From a virus: a DNA stretch of 36,781 nucleotides. Location: the IMG/VR virus record IMGVR_UViG_3300037468_000341, positions 1-36,781 of that record, one strand, 5' to 3'. How positions within the stretch are numbered: the first letter of the stretch is position 1; each line of letters begins with the position of its first letter. Both the position numbers and the translations under genes were made by a program. Positions 7,486 through 13,853 of this stretch are shown here, one piece after another. A model generated the notes under the pieces. The model was not told the origin of the DNA. It searched no databases and saw only the letters and a list, made by a program, of their open reading frames with translations.

Positions 7486-8147
7486 AGTGCCTCTGGTATG
7501 CCGAAGTCCTCACAGTGCATTGGCAGCGCGACTAACGGCCCGCCTGGGTGTGCCGCTTCGATTAACTGAGCAACGCTTCTTATTCCCCTGGTATACAAGG
7601 CCGTTCGTAAGTGATTCGTGGGCAATAGCAGAGGCCCGATCCAGCACGAGTCTCCCGGCTCTGGGTCGTTAGTGTCGATAACTTTCAGCACCGCCCCGTA
7701 GTCATCAACAATAAGTCTCGTGAAGCGTTGACGATCCTCGAGTTGACGAGACGCGATAAATGCAGAGTGAGCCTCGAGAACGGGAGGTACTATCTCATTC
7801 GGCGAGAATGTGTTGTCAGCACAGAGGATCAGCGTGTGCTGGCTGTTAAAGAGTCCCCGGTCAATGGCGTCTATCACGCCGAACGGTTTGGGCTGTATGA
7901 CATACCTAAATCCGTTGTCACACACATCACAGATCGGCTTAACGTTGTCGGGACTCGCGACGACAGTGACCCCGTTGACGTGCCACCAGTCGAGTGCGTG
8001 TCGAATCGCGTGCTGGATCAACGGACGACCGTTGACGAGCATTAACGGTTTTAGCGAGGTCGGAACGATTGACTTCAGTCGATCGTTAGCCCCGGCTGCA
8101 AGGATGATTGCGTGAAGAGGAAGTCCTCGGGGCTCATTACTTTCCAC
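7482..8147 (-). CDS. Sugar-1-phosphate nucleotidyltransferase-like protein (NTP_transferase fold)
   Basis: A 221-residue protein of the NTP_transferase/MobA-like group. HAIILAAGANDRLKSI at residues 12-27 is the nucleotide-binding signature, although the second Gly of the usual LAAGxGxR is Asn. Next come SLKPLMLVNGRPLIQHAI, QPKPFGVIDAI (residues 85-95), and a metal-binding Asp at about 111 in LILCADNTF. The family joins a sugar-1-phosphate, or phosphocholine in LicC, to an NTP to give an activated donor and pyrophosphate. The GTG at 8147 overlaps the HAD gene by 73 bases, and the signature motif itself lies partly inside the overlap, so the overlap is real. Its pairing with an APH-fold kinase recalls AmgK/MurU and LicA/LicC. 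The substrate is unknown. Confidence 0.8.
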   Translation of the reverse strand: MESNEPRGLPLHAIILAAGANDRLKSIVPTSLKPLMLVNGRPLIQHAIRHALDWWHVNGVTVVASPDNVKPICDVCDNGFRYVIQPKPFGVIDAIDRGLFNSQHTLILCADNTFSPNEIVPPVLEAHSAFIASRQLEDRQRFTRLIVDDYGAVLKVIDTNDPEPGDSCWIGPLLLPTNHLRTALYTRGIRSVAQLIEAAHPGGPLVALPMHCEDFGIPEAL

Positions 8148-8557
8148 GGTGTTCTCTTTGCAATGACAACCCGTGCGGCGTCATTATCATCAACATAAAT
8201 TCCTTCTCCTCGTTGGCACAGCCACGTGATCTTTTCTTCAAGAGTCGCGCTCACGAAAGCCACGTTGAGCCGACACCGAAATAACTCTTCGATGGCGTCT
8301 ACTGCTTGCTGAGATGCGCTCGTCAGAATGTAACACTGGCGCAGGACGGCATAGTCGAACAAAGCCGTTTTCTTAGCATAGAGACGTAACGTGGTTGGGT
8401 ATGCCGCTACCTTCCGCTGGTGTGCCCCGCGCGCGCACCACTCGTGCCAGGGTCGCCCCCACTGACTGTCGGTCAGCACCACTCCGGCTAGCGCGTAGGC
8501 CTCCTCGACAGCGCGGCGCGTGTCGACTAGCGTACCGTCTAGATCAAAGACCAACAC
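8075..8557 (-). CDS. HAD-superfamily hydrolase (probable phosphatase)
   Basis: A 160-residue HAD protein with all four motifs. Motif I is VFDLDGTLVDT (nucleophile Asp5, acid/base Asp7), motif II is YILTSAS (Thr79/Ser80), the motif III Lys is in LEEKI (about 109), and motif IV is IYVDDNDAA (Asp123-124 and Asp126). There is a small cap of about 50 residues. The second Asp of motif I marks phosphatases. Because it lies between a kinase and a nucleotidyltransferase, it may remove a phosphate from a sugar bisphosphate, as GmhB does in NDP-heptose synthesis. Removal of an unwanted nucleotide is the alternative. The GTG start has GGGAGAG upstream and overlaps the kinase stop by 14 bases. Confidence 0.82.
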   Translation of the reverse strand: MLVFDLDGTLVDTRRAVEEAYALAGVVLTDSQWGRPWHEWCARGAHQRKVAAYPTTLRLYAKKTALFDYAVLRQCYILTSASQQAVDAIEELFRCRLNVAFVSATLEEKITWLCQRGEGIYVDDNDAARVVIAKRTPWKVMSPEDFLFTQSSLQPGLTID

Positions 8558-9230
8558 GGCTCAACACTCTCCCAAACTTAACGGCCACTTCGGACTCCTG
8601 ATAGCGTAGCAAGCGCACGATGTGAACGTAACACCACGTTGTCGCCTCCTCGAGGTCGACGCCAGCTAAGCTAGTTAGCTTAGCTGCTAGAGACTCGTCG
8701 AACTCAGGTTCACAGCCGTCCATCAGCACACGCTCATAACCCCAACACGATTGTAGCACCTTGCCGAGGTCGACGCGGCAGTCGTTCGGTATGTAGGATC
8801 GCTCAAGGGGATCGCACCAGACCCAACCTCGTCTAACGTCGTGCAGCAGGTTTGCGAGCGTCGCGTCACCATGAATGCAGCACGAACGCTCCGCGTCAGG
8901 AAGTGCGTCTACCAGCTTAGACGCGCTAGGCCGGAGCGTCCTGAGGTGAAGAAACAAGGACGCGCGCCAGTCCTTATGAGGAGCAGCTCGAAGCCACAAG
9001 CTTTGTAGTTTTTCAATCCCCGAGGTCAAGGCGACTTCGATCTCTGTAGGGTCCGCTGGCCGCAGCCGAGGCATCACCAACAGCCCAGTGTCGTACCAAC
9101 AGACTTCAACAAAGACGTCTGGGTGCGCTGACATAAAGCGCGCCTGAACTTCGGCATCCTCACACCGCTTGTGAGCGAAGGCTCTCGTCAGCGTTACCTC
9201 ACTGTGGCCGCGACTCCACAGAGGTTTCAC
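8544..9230 (-). CDS. APH/choline-kinase-fold small-molecule kinase
   Basis: A 228-residue protein of the aminoglycoside phosphotransferase fold. The catalytic loop CCIHGDATLANLL has the HGDxxxxN signature (His120, Asp122, Asn127 from this start), and WVWCDPLE carries the metal-binding Asp of the DFG-like position (Asp140). The N-terminal lobe is short. Relatives phosphorylate aminoglycosides, choline (LicA), homoserine or free sugars (AmgK). With a nucleotidyltransferase two genes downstream, sugar or amino-alcohol phosphorylation is more likely than drug resistance. The GTG at 9230 overlaps the synthase TGA as GTGA and follows a GAGAG ribosome binding site. An ATG at 9290 would add 20 residues but has no clear site. 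Confidence 0.78.
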   Translation of the reverse strand: MKPLWSRGHSEVTLTRAFAHKRCEDAEVQARFMSAHPDVFVEVCWYDTGLLVMPRLRPADPTEIEVALTSGIEKLQSLWLRAAPHKDWRASLFLHLRTLRPSASKLVDALPDAERSCCIHGDATLANLLHDVRRGWVWCDPLERSYIPNDCRVDLGKVLQSCWGYERVLMDGCEPEFDESLAAKLTSLAGVDLEEATTWCYVHIVRLLRYQESEVAVKFGRVLSRVGL

Positions 9231-10054
9231 AGTGCTCTCAACAGCGTTAGCGGCATAGGGTCTGTCAAAGCTCGGCTGTAAGTCGTCCACGTGAACGGAG
9301 CACTAATCGGTATCTCATCTTCACCAGTTAGCACTTTTTCGAGCCACGTCGGTGGCGGTTCGGTCAATCGCGGAGACTCCACGATCTCAAGGGAATCCGG
9401 CGCTTTCAACACCGCCCGTGCATCCTCGAGGTTGATGTCGTAGAGGTGACTCGAGCCGAGGTTAAACGATACCCAGCCTACCTGCGCGCTCAGTTGCGCG
9501 GCTAAGATGTTTGTGAACATTGAGAAGTTGAAAAAATCGTAGGGTAGCCCGAGCCAGATGTCAGAACTGCGCATCGTCACGACAGCGTTGAGTCGGCTGT
9601 CGCGCAGCAGGAACTGCACTGAGATCGTGCACGGCACGTCCTTCGTCGGACCTGTAGGCGGACGATAAATGGCTATCACCGCCTGCCGGGTGTCAGGGTC
9701 CGTCTTCAGCGCCTCGAGGACTCGAGGCCACTGCACCGTCACGGGTGTGCCGTACGCACCGTTGAACGTAATGCCGTCATCGCTGAAGTCAGCGATGCGC
9801 CGGTTGTACCGCGCGATCGTTGCTACGTCAGCGCGACCGTACCAGATCCACAGCCACTCTGCGACGGCGAACTTATAGCTGAGACGGCGAGCAGGGTGAA
9901 CGAGAAGGTTGCGCAGTCCGTTCTGAACGGTTAGCCTAACGTTCATCAGTTCGCGGTTCGTTAGTCCTCGAGGAGATCGAACGTCGCCGAACTCTGTTAA
10001 GCTCCTAAGAAGGTAGAACCAGGCCGTGCCAAAGTCGTCTCTATGAAACTCCAC
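9227..10054 (-). CDS. Thymidylate-synthase-family enzyme, probable dCMP (hydroxymethyl)transferase
   Basis: A 275-residue thymidylate synthase superfamily member. The nucleophile is Cys142 in KDVPCTISVQF. The phosphate/base motif is MRSSDIWLGLPYDFFNF at 161-177, and SSHLYDIN (about 201-208) is the HxY loop. The key point is Asp173 in LPYD. Thymidylate synthases have Asn here (E. coli Asn177, L. casei Asn229) to read uracil, while dCMP hydroxymethylases have Asp. PCT instead of PCH is also seen in hydroxymethylases. I therefore infer hydroxymethylation of dCMP, giving 5-hydroxymethyl-dCMP. The GTG start has a strong AAGGAGG site and overlaps the upstream kinase by 14 bases. dUMP as substrate is the alternative. 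Confidence 0.82.
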   Translation of the reverse strand: MEFHRDDFGTAWFYLLRSLTEFGDVRSPRGLTNRELMNVRLTVQNGLRNLLVHPARRLSYKFAVAEWLWIWYGRADVATIARYNRRIADFSDDGITFNGAYGTPVTVQWPRVLEALKTDPDTRQAVIAIYRPPTGPTKDVPCTISVQFLLRDSRLNAVVTMRSSDIWLGLPYDFFNFSMFTNILAAQLSAQVGWVSFNLGSSHLYDINLEDARAVLKAPDSLEIVESPRLTEPPPTWLEKVLTGEDEIPISAPFTWTTYSRALTDPMPLTLLRAL

Positions 10055-10937
10055 AGGCCTCCTTCAAGAGCGCCGCGTATCCATCCAGATCGTGGCGGTG
10101 AAAGCGCTTCCAATATTGCGGGTGCGGAACGCGCTGGACACGCTCGAAGCGCTGGTGCTCGCAGACTCGTGCGGCGCGCTCGCCCAGTGCAACGATCCGC
10201 AGCGACTGACCGCGCGCGTTGAGACGCGGGAGCCGATTCTCAGTCTCGTCTGCTCGCCGTGAGTTGAGCCACAACACGTCGCTCTCAAGTACGCCAGCTA
10301 GGTCGAGCGCGTCGGTCAGATAGCGGCTACACCCGCCGTTATTAAAGAACGGTAGGTCCAGACCCGTGGTGTTGCTGACAATGTCTCCGACTAACGAGAC
10401 TAGCGCGTGAGGGTCCCCTATGACGCCGGGCGCTTCGATCAGTGGGCGTGGTTGGACCAACTCGTACTTTAACGTATCATACGACACTCTCACGTGGTCA
10501 TACACCAGCTGGTCCGCGTTGCTCGCGATGTAATAGCCGTAGGCCGCGTAAGTGCGATAGAACGTCGCAGGATCACGAAACAGCTCGGGCTTTTCGTGAG
10601 CTCGCCAGCGCTCGAAGCACAGGTCTAAGGGTGGCAGACAAATCACCTGGCGTGCCCCCGTTGCGATGAGCAACCGCCGAAAGACGCGCCACCCGTCGTC
10701 ACCTAGACGGTCCCGTCCCCGGATCGGCGGGCCGTACACGCGTTCACCGAGAGCAAGCCGGTCTAACACCACATTGCGTCCTCGCCAGCCCTCAAGGACG
10801 CGCCCGTAGTGAACGAGCGGAGGTACCTCGGCGGGTGGAACTCCCTCGTGGTGATACTCGAGGGTGAGATCCTCGCACAGCCGGCGTGCGAGAGTGGTCT
10901 TGCCTGAACCGTCAGGGCCCTCGAGGATGATTATCAG
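10041..10937 (-). CDS. Deoxynucleotide kinase fused to a uracil-DNA-glycosylase-like domain
   Basis: A protein of about 298 residues with two domains. Residues 1-160 are a thymidylate-kinase-like P-loop kinase: ILEGPDGSGKTTLARRL, then VVLDRLALGERVYG and a lid region RWRAHEKPELF. Residues about 178-298 resemble the UDG superfamily: SLVGDIVSN, LPFFNNGGCSRYL, a hydrophobic VLWLN strand, IVALGERAARVC and VPHPQYWKRF. The catalytic GQDPYH-type loop is replaced by GDIVSN, so glycosylase activity is doubtful. The kinase probably makes the diphosphate of the modified nucleotide, as T4 gp1 does. The start is uncertain. CTG at 10937 follows GGAGGAG, overlaps the upstream stop as CTGA and gives the classic MIIILEGPDG opening; a GTG at 10958 would add seven residues but lacks a ribosome binding site. 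Confidence 0.8.
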   Translation of the reverse strand: MIIILEGPDGSGKTTLARRLCEDLTLEYHHEGVPPAEVPPLVHYGRVLEGWRGRNVVLDRLALGERVYGPPIRGRDRLGDDGWRVFRRLLIATGARQVICLPPLDLCFERWRAHEKPELFRDPATFYRTYAAYGYYIASNADQLVYDHVRVSYDTLKYELVQPRPLIEAPGVIGDPHALVSLVGDIVSNTTGLDLPFFNNGGCSRYLTDALDLAGVLESDVLWLNSRRADETENRLPRLNARGQSLRIVALGERAARVCEHQRFERVQRVPHPQYWKRFHRHDLDGYAALLKEACGVS

Positions 10938-11227
10938 AACTCCTCCGGTCCGGCCCACGTTGGCGCGGGAGGTGTGAATGGGAATAGCTCAGGGTGCTTC
11001 GGTGCATAGTAGTCCTGCAGTGCGATGACATGTGAACAAGCTGAGCCACGATGCACCGCCCAGTCACACCCACACCGTGCGGAACCAATTACACCACTGA
11101 TGCCTAATGTCACTGTGTAGGTCTTGCCGCTGCCGGCGGAGCGCACAAGGAAGATGTCCAGATCCTCGGTCCTCGACACGTCATGCTTGGCCGCGATGGC
11201 CAGAACGCGGGCGGAGGGTGCGCTCAT
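10934..11227 (-). CDS. SWIM-type zinc-finger protein, 97 aa
   Basis: A 97-residue protein whose centre reads ARCGCDWAVHRGSACSHVIAL, the CxCx(n)CxH arrangement of SWIM zinc fingers. Two short strands before the finger (IFLVRSAGSG, YTVTLGISG) and a helix after it (HVIALQDYY) complete the fold. SWIM domains bind DNA or proteins and occur with recombination and chromatin factors. Alone in a phage the protein may bind DNA or one of the cassette enzymes. The ATG overlaps the preceding stop (ATGA) and GAGGGAAC lies upstream. Confidence 0.75.
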   Translation of the reverse strand: MSAPSARVLAIAAKHDVSRTEDLDIFLVRSAGSGKTYTVTLGISGVIGSARCGCDWAVHRGSACSHVIALQDYYAPKHPELFPFTPPAPTWAGPEEF

Positions 11228-11442
11228 GGTTCCCTCATGAGCTCAAGCTCGAGCTGGTCCGTGCGCGTCCTGTTCCTTTCTGCAGCGACGGCATGGGCCT
11301 GAGCGCTCGTCTCGAAGATCGGCGCTCCGCGCTCCCTCATGAGCTCGGCCTGCCATTGCTCCAGCTGGATGACCTGCCAGTGGAGCGAAGGGAAACCCTG
11401 CCGGACGAAGTAGGCGTGGCCGGGAGTCCGAGTGGAAGTCAC
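11224..11442 (-). CDS. Small hypothetical protein, 72 aa
   Basis: Function not recognised. The reading starts at a GTG at 11442 with AAAGGAG six bases upstream and overlaps the stop of the small membrane protein as GTGA. A longer frame to 11598 would run through two other small genes and is rejected. The protein opens with GHAYFVRQGFP, continues with a helical QVIQLEQWQAELMRERGAP and ends in a charged helix rich in Arg, Gln and Leu. It may be a small helical binding protein. Confidence 0.65.
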   Translation of the reverse strand: MTSTRTPGHAYFVRQGFPSLHWQVIQLEQWQAELMRERGAPIFETSAQAHAVAAERNRTRTDQLELELMREP

Positions 11443-11543
11443 GGAAGTCTCCTTTCCAACCACCAATACCACTTCTCGAGGAGAGGAATCCCGAGGATGA
11501 CGAGCACCACGATCCCAACCAATACCCAACAGCAAGTGCTCAT
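11439..11543 (-). CDS. Single-pass membrane mini-protein, 34 aa
   Basis: Found from its ribosome binding site, AAGGAGG five bases before an ATG, and NTGA overlaps at both ends. After MSTCC comes one hydrophobic helix (WVLVGIVVLVILGIPLL, residues about 6-22) and then a charged, Trp-rich tail (EKWYWWLERRLP). The layout fits a single-pass inner-membrane peptide. Phage peptides like this can act as holin-like, superinfection or sensor proteins; none of these is shown here. Confidence 0.65.
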   Translation of the reverse strand: MSTCCWVLVGIVVLVILGIPLLEKWYWWLERRLP

Positions 11544-11659
11544 GCGAACCTCCTTCTGCATCTCTTACACCAGATGTCTGGACCAGGCCCAATGTCATGT
11601 CGGCCCAACAGCCAACAGAACAAGCGGCCCATCCACCACCTGCTGGGAATATGGCTCAT
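11540..11659 (-). CDS. Cys-containing mini-protein, 39 aa
   Basis: A 39-residue reading from an ATG that overlaps the previous stop (ATGA) and whose own stop overlaps the next ATG. Two tryptophan-rich stretches (RWWMGRLFCWLLG) precede IWCKRC, a CxxC pair followed by RRRFA. The single CxxC plus an upstream Cys/His pair could hold one zinc ion. The ribosome binding site is weak, so translation probably depends on coupling. Function unknown. Confidence 0.55.
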   Translation of the reverse strand: MSHIPSRWWMGRLFCWLLGRHDIGPGPDIWCKRCRRRFA

Positions 11660-11739
11660 CGAAACGACATCCAGAGCAGGGCAAGGACGACAAACGCCAG
11701 CCCGATGCAGCCGACGGTCCGCAACGCGCGGTCCTTCAT
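11656..11739 (-). CDS. Single-pass membrane mini-protein, 27 aa
   Basis: Only 27 codons, supported by GGAGGAG before the ATG and ATGA overlaps at both ends. A short basic N-terminus (MKDRALR) precedes a hydrophobic helix (VGCIGLAFVVLALLWM) and a tiny SFR tail. By the positive-inside rule the N-terminus should stay in the cytoplasm. Together with the 34-residue protein 110 bases downstream it makes a pair of tiny membrane peptides. Function unknown. Confidence 0.6.
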   Translation of the reverse strand: MKDRALRTVGCIGLAFVVLALLWMSFR

Positions 11740-12119
11740 GGCTTCTCCTCCGACGGACCGGCCACGTCATTGAGATCTGTGGCGACCTCGTAGGTCTTCG
11801 GCCGTGTGGCGTCCGCCTCTAGCTCGCTCAGGATGCCCGCGAGGAGCTCGCGCTTCGCCTCCACTCGCGCGTTGATCAGCTTGACCTTGAGGTCGTGGAT
11901 CTCCTCGTCCGCAGCCTTCAGCGCCTCGCCGAGCTGCTTGTTGGTCTCCTCGAGCTGCTTGTTGGTCTCCTCGAGTTGACTCAAGGCGACGTCGAGCATC
12001 TCCTGCAAGTTGCGCACATCCCCGTCCCTCGCGGCGACGCACTCTCCGAGCTGCCTCAGCCTCTCTCCGAGCTCGGCGTTGCTCCGGTTGAGCTCGTCGG
12101 CCCGCACCTGCTCCTTCAT
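11736..12119 (-). CDS. Coiled-coil protein, 127 aa
   Basis: A 127-residue protein that is nearly all coiled coil from about residue 5 to 105, with leucines at heptad spacing (LRQLGECV, LQEMLDVAL, LKVKLINARV). A seven-residue unit EETNKQL is repeated exactly in tandem and encoded by a 21-base direct repeat near 11930-11975. The acidic tail ends in PSEEKP. AAGGAGGG precedes the ATG. It could be a structural or bridging factor, but no family is recognised. Confidence 0.75.
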   Translation of the reverse strand: MKEQVRADELNRSNAELGERLRQLGECVAARDGDVRNLQEMLDVALSQLEETNKQLEETNKQLGEALKAADEEIHDLKVKLINARVEAKRELLAGILSELEADATRPKTYEVATDLNDVAGPSEEKP

Positions 12120-12131
12120 CGCGTCCCTCCT

Positions 12132-12305
12132 TCAGTTCAGACACAGCGAAGTGCTACGCACCTTCACCACTCCTTCGGCGTTGGGCCTCTGGACCAACAG
12201 CCGTTTCACGGCTATGTCAGAGGCGCAATTGGAACAGTCGGCAATCACCACCGTCATCCAGTGTTCGCCGCCCTGAAGGGTGGCGACCACGTCCCAGAAC
12301 TTCAT
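12132..12305 (-). CDS. Small hypothetical protein, 57 aa
   Basis: The ATG at 12305 overlaps the upstream TGA (ATGA) and follows GGAGGAGG. The 57 residues start with MKFWDVVATLQGGEHWMTVV and continue with a CSNC pair and VKRLLVQRPN. The pattern suggests a small beta fold with one CxxC. A longer frame to 12449 overlaps the previous gene entirely and is not used. Function unknown. Confidence 0.65.
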   Translation of the reverse strand: MKFWDVVATLQGGEHWMTVVIADCSNCASDIAVKRLLVQRPNAEGVVKVRSTSLCLN

Positions 12306-12490
12306 CCGACCTCCTCCTGCGGCGCGTGCATGACACAGTAGTCGGCGCCGTCCTCGTCCGAGTTCTCGCTCCACTCGCACCGACAGTTGACGATATGCTG
12401 GCAGCACGGGCAGGGTGCAGGAGATTGCGCCGGGAAGCAACGCCGACACTCGGGATCACCACACAGGCACGGTCCGAAGGAGCGTGTCAT
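12302..12490 (-). CDS. Cys-rich zinc-ribbon-like protein, 62 aa
   Basis: A 62-residue protein with ten cysteines: CLCGDPECRRC, then CPCCQHIVNCRCEW and a late Cys/His pair (YCVMHAP). Such spacing can hold two zinc ions. The ATG at 12490 overlaps the previous TGA (ATGA), and the stop overlaps the next ATG in the same way. Probably a small nucleic-acid- or protein-binding module; no specific family is recognised. Confidence 0.68.
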   Translation of the reverse strand: MTRSFGPCLCGDPECRRCFPAQSPAPCPCCQHIVNCRCEWSENSDEDGADYCVMHAPQEEVG

Positions 12491-12687
12491 CGAACCACCA
12501 CCGCCTTGAGCAGGACGCCCGTTGGAAGGACCCCCTCCCAGAACTGGGAGGCGCAGATGTAGGTCACGCCGCCATCCTGGACCGCTGCCAGGCCGACGTA
12601 ACTGGAGGTGATAACCTCGCCCGTCTCGCGGATGACGAGCTCCGGGCATCCCGTATCCTGATTGATGCGCGCGATCGGGGAGTCCAT
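12487..12687 (-). CDS. Small hypothetical protein, 66 aa
   Basis: A 66-residue protein predicted to be mostly beta: ELVIRETGEVITSSYVGLA, GGVTYICASQFW and LLKAVVVR look like successive strands. The ATG at 12687 shares a base with the upstream TAA (TAATG). An in-frame ATG at 12708 would add seven residues. GGAAGAGA lies about nine bases before the shorter start. It looks like a small barrel, but no family is recognised. Confidence 0.62.
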   Translation of the reverse strand: MDSPIARINQDTGCPELVIRETGEVITSSYVGLAAVQDGGVTYICASQFWEGVLPTGVLLKAVVVR

Positions 12688-12779
12688 TATTCTGTCTCTT
12701 CCAGCCATTCCCCCATCCGTCGGTACTCTCCGGCTCGCCCGCCGTCAAACAGCTGGCCGCAGTTGTTACACTTGGTCAT
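12687..12779 (-). CDS. CxxC mini-protein, 30 aa
   Basis: Thirty residues, opening MTKCNNCGQLF with a CxxC knuckle and ending in an amphipathic RRMGEWLEETE helix. The ribosome binding site is an unusually long run of seven GGA-like units directly before the ATG, among the strongest here. It reads as half of a zinc ribbon and could dimerise around the metal. Function unknown. Confidence 0.6.
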   Translation of the reverse strand: MTKCNNCGQLFDGGRAGEYRRMGEWLEETE

Positions 12780-12933
12780 GACTCCTCCTCCTCCTCCTCC
12801 TCGTAAATGCCTTGCAGGCACACAGCAAGCACGCCTCGCGCCCGTCGTCGTGCAGATAACAGGCGTGTTCACAGGCGCACCGCGCATCGTCCGGACGTGG
12901 GGCCGACCACTCCACCGGCGGGCCGGTACGCAT
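12766..12933 (-). CDS. Cys/His-rich mini-protein, 55 aa
   Basis: A 55-residue protein starting at the ATG at 12933 behind GAGAGGGG. The centre reads CACEHACYLHDDG followed by CLLCACKAF, a Cys/His pattern seen in many small phage and actinobacterial proteins that probably bind zinc. The tail is a run of six arginines and SHDQV. It overlaps the next gene by 14 bases. It is the first gene after the ligase, with a 32-base gap. Function unknown. Confidence 0.65.
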   Translation of the reverse strand: MRTGPPVEWSAPRPDDARCACEHACYLHDDGREACLLCACKAFTRRRRRRSHDQV

Positions 12934-12965
12934 GCTGAAACCCCTCTCTGCTCGCCACTGCAAGG

Positions 12966-13847
12966 TCACTGGTCCTCCCACCTGTCCCACCTAGGGTGGC
13001 GATACCCGCCGTCCGGGGTGCGCTCCTGATATTCGATCCTCAGGCGACGCCCGAGGTATCGCTGCCAGTTGGCCTCGACGTTCGCCAAGCCCACAGTCTC
13101 ACCACCCGCGGACTTGACCGTCGTCTCGTGGCCCTCGTCATCGCGGAGCACGGCCACGCTGTGCGGCCCGAGCAGGCCTTCGCGCCAAGCGACGACGGTG
13201 AGAACCGCGGTCCGCAGGGCCTTGATCTTCATCCACGCTCGCGCCCGCTTGCCGGGAACGTAGGGTGCGTCGACCCGCTTGAGAATCAGCCCTTCACCGT
13301 CGCGGGCCATCACCTCAACTGCGATCTCCTCGGCCTCGGCTAGTGAGGAGATCGGCTGGCGCCAGGCCAACCGCACGGCCCGCAAATCAGCAAACTCGGG
13401 TCGTGCAAAGATCACCTTGAGGAACTCCCGTCGCTGCGCGTCGGGGTAACACGTCAGGTCGCGCCCGAGGAGGTCTGTCACATCGAAGATCACCAGCTCA
13501 AGAACTGCCTCGTTCTCTAAGGCCGCGGTCCCGTAGGACCGCTTCCCCGGCGCGTAGAGCTCACCGTCGTAAGTTCCCGAGGACAACCGTGCCAACTCGG
13601 TTCGCACGTGAGGCGGCAAGACCCGCTCGATTCCGTTCCGGCTCCAGGCCCGCACCGTCCCACGACCCTCAAGGCCTACGGAGGGATCGTTGACGGAAAC
13701 ACAGATGCGGTGGCCGTCGTACTTCTCTTCGGCGACCCACTGGCCCGTCGCCAGGTCGTCCGGGCGAATCGGTGAGGCCAACTGGGGAAGGACGAACCGT
13801 GCCCCCTCGCCCGCTCGCCTCAGCGCTTCGGCCTGGTGCTCGTTCAC
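12966..13847 (-). CDS. ATP-dependent DNA ligase
   Basis: A 293-residue ligase close to the minimal two-domain size. Motif I is EEKYDGHR with the adenylated Lys at about 43, motif III is TYDGELY, motif IV is DGEGLILKR, and motif V is WMKIKAL. A C-terminal OB-fold region follows (ending RIEYQERTPDGG). It seals nicks during phage replication and repair. The GTG at 13847 lies seven bases after a -10 box with no ribosome binding site, so the mRNA is probably leaderless. It is the first gene of the long operon that continues through the mini-proteins to the sugar cassette. Confidence 0.93.
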   Translation of the reverse strand: MNEHQAEALRRAGEGARFVLPQLASPIRPDDLATGQWVAEEKYDGHRICVSVNDPSVGLEGRGTVRAWSRNGIERVLPPHVRTELARLSSGTYDGELYAPGKRSYGTAALENEAVLELVIFDVTDLLGRDLTCYPDAQRREFLKVIFARPEFADLRAVRLAWRQPISSLAEAEEIAVEVMARDGEGLILKRVDAPYVPGKRARAWMKIKALRTAVLTVVAWREGLLGPHSVAVLRDDEGHETTVKSAGGETVGLANVEANWQRYLGRRLRIEYQERTPDGGYRHPRWDRWEDQ

Positions 13848-13853
13848 GAGACC

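Noticed and set aside
8544-9290. Antibiotic resistance gene (aminoglycoside phosphotransferase)
   Set aside because: The HGDxxxxN fold is shared by many sugar and choline kinases. The neighbours are a HAD hydrolase and nucleotidyltransferase, so drug resistance is unlikely.
11224-11598. A 124-residue version of the small protein starting at 11598
   Set aside because: It would run through two small genes with their own ribosome binding sites; the GTG at 11442 has AAAGGAG and a GTGA junction.
12781-12801. Trinucleotide CTC run that looks like a microsatellite
   Set aside because: On the minus strand it is a long GGAGGA ribosome binding site placed directly before a 30-codon gene; selection for translation explains it.
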